A stretch of 33,516 nucleotides of DNA from assembly GCF_020554845.1 (NCBI RefSeq), contig NZ_JAJCIA010000039.1, forward strand, positions 1-33,516. The letters are read 5' to 3'. Below the pieces are notes generated by a model. It was not told the DNA's origin, searched no databases, and was given only the letters and a program-made list of their open reading frames with translations. Made by a program: the position numbers and the translations under genes. Positions 32,712 to 33,516 of this stretch are shown one piece after another (position 1 is the stretch's first letter; the number at the start of each line of letters is the position of its first letter). Origin of the DNA: Blautia faecis. Lineage in GTDB: Bacteria; Bacillota; Clostridia; Lachnospirales; Lachnospiraceae.

Positions 32712-33350
32712 ATGGGAAGATTAACTGTCTTAGAGCAGATTGCGCAGGATATCGCAGCAGAATTCGGGAACGACTGCGAGGTCGTCATCCATGATCTGAA
32801 GACAAAAGAACCGGAACATTCCATTATCTATATAGTAAACGGACACGTAACCGGACGAAATGTAGGTGACGGTCCATCGGACGCAGTTTTCGACGGCATC
32901 CGCCAGAAAGGACGGGGAAGTGACTGTGCTCCAGCCGACCACAATGGTTACCTGATGAAAACAGCAGACGGCAAGATTTTGAAGTGCAGTACTTCATATA
33001 TAAAGGACGATGACGGCAGCCTTCACTATGTATTCGGCATCAACTACGACATCACCAAGCTGACCCTGATCAACAGTGCCCTTGATGATCTGATCACCCC
33101 GAAGAACAAAGAAGAGAAGCCGAAGCAGATTACTCACAGTGTCAACGATCTTCTGGATCGTCTCATTGAAGAATCCGTGAAGCTTGTAGGCAAGCCGGTA
33201 GCTCTCATGAATAAAGAGGATAAGGTAACTGCGATCCAGTTTCTTAATGATTCCGGAGCTTTCCTTATTACAAAGTCCGGAGATAAAGTAGCGAATTATT
33301 TTGGAATCTCTAAATATACGCTTTATAGTTATATTGATGTAAATAAGTAA
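32712..33350 (+). CDS. YheO-like PAS plus HTH transcriptional regulator
   Basis: The product of about 212 residues has an N-terminal YheO-type PAS domain (LEQIAQDIAAEFGNDCEVVI, GRNVGDGPSD, LKCSTSYIKDDDGSLHYVFG). A C-terminal helix-turn-helix of the DauR/YheO type follows (GAFLITKSGDKVANYFGISK then YTLYSYI). Such regulators sense a small ligand and control catabolic genes. The ATG at 32712 is preceded by AGGAGGG; a longer frame from 32628 has no ribosome site. Its position beside a hydantoinase and a symporter suggests it regulates their expression; this is inference. Confidence 0.9.
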   Translation: MGRLTVLEQIAQDIAAEFGNDCEVVIHDLKTKEPEHSIIYIVNGHVTGRNVGDGPSDAVFDGIRQKGRGSDCAPADHNGYLMKTADGKILKCSTSYIKDDDGSLHYVFGINYDITKLTLINSALDDLITPKNKEEKPKQITHSVNDLLDRLIEESVKLVGKPVALMNKEDKVTAIQFLNDSGAFLITKSGDKVANYFGISKYTLYSYIDVNK

Positions 33351-33371
33351 TATTTTAGTTATTTCTTTTTA

Positions 33372-33411
33372 TTTTATAACAAAAATAACATATTGGATAC
33401 ATGTTATAAAA
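33372..33411 (+). terminator. Weak AT-rich hairpin after the regulator gene
   Basis: TTTTATAACA (33372-33381) and TGTTATAAAA (33402-33411) form a perfect 10-bp but AT-rich stem 22 bp after the stop codon. No strong T-run follows, so its efficiency as a terminator is doubtful. Confidence 0.4.
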
Positions 33412-33483
33412 AAGCCATATAATACCGTTTTGATATGCCCCTTGTCAAGTAGACAGGTGAGATATCTAAAGGTAAGCGACAAA

Positions 33484-33516
33484 AATACCTACATTTCATT
33501 TTGGAGTGTAGGTATT
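33484..33516 (-). terminator. Terminator-like hairpin at the right window edge
   Basis: AATACCTACA (33484-33493) and TGTAGGTATT (33507-33516) are a perfect 10-bp inverted repeat. On the minus strand the stem runs into TTTTTG, so it would terminate a leftward transcript entering from beyond the window. The same stretch could instead belong to the end of an insertion element. Confidence 0.5.

Overview
The window looks like chromosomal DNA of an anaerobic Gram-positive gut bacterium of the Clostridia, most likely Lachnospiraceae (Blautia/Dorea-like). This is inferred from moderate GC, strong AGGAGG-type ribosome sites, frequent TTG/GTG starts, an anaerobic (early cobalt insertion) cobalamin pathway, a type III pantothenate kinase, lipoproteins with Firmicutes-style signals and a LuxS gene. 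No species can be named from the sequence alone.

Layout. 1-600: the C-terminal remnant of an inositol monophosphatase and hairpin-rich non-coding DNA. 591-3691: a TatD-associated radical SAM protein, a pyridoxal/pyridoxamine kinase and a divergently transcribed MocR-type (GntR plus aminotransferase fold) regulator that lacks the PLP lysine. 3840-16812 (minus strand): an eleven-gene anaerobic cobalamin operon in the order cbiD-cbiL-cbiF-cbiG-cbiH-cbiJET (triple fusion)-cbiA-cbiB-cobD-cbiP-cbiC. It is preceded by a near-consensus promoter, a cobalamin riboswitch and an intrinsic terminator, and closed by a strong hairpin. Together these enzymes take cobalt-precorrin-2 through ring methylation, contraction, reduction and decarboxylation to cobyrinate, then amidate it and attach aminopropanol phosphate. 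Cobalt chelation, corrinoid adenosylation and nucleotide-loop assembly (CobU/S/T) are not in the window.

16864-23202: a MATE exporter, an RluA-family pseudouridine synthase, then a coenzyme A cluster (coaBC, an ECF S-component that is probably the pantothenate transporter, and coaX), and a YtqB/MnmM-type tRNA methyltransferase. 23328-28042: a cyclophilin lipoprotein, luxS, an SH3b lipoprotein, a large secreted beta-propeller-like protein of unknown function, and a small stand-alone receiver-like protein without a phosphoacceptor aspartate, which appears to head an operon with the secreted protein.

28370-33350: an accessory catabolic region with an XdhC-family molybdoenzyme maturation factor (domains in permuted order), a divergent DAACS-type symporter, a dihydropyrimidinase/hydantoinase and a YheO-like PAS/HTH regulator. 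This resembles part of a purine/hydantoin utilisation locus, although no hydroxylase subunits are present here. A 141-bp element with perfect 12-bp terminal inverted repeats precedes the regulator. The right edge holds terminator-like and possible IS-end sequence.

The points most worth following up are the degenerate receiver plus secreted propeller operon with its paired dyads, the lysine-less MocR regulator beside pyridoxal kinase, the CbiJ-CbiE-CbiT fusion and the palindromic element at 32460-32600.
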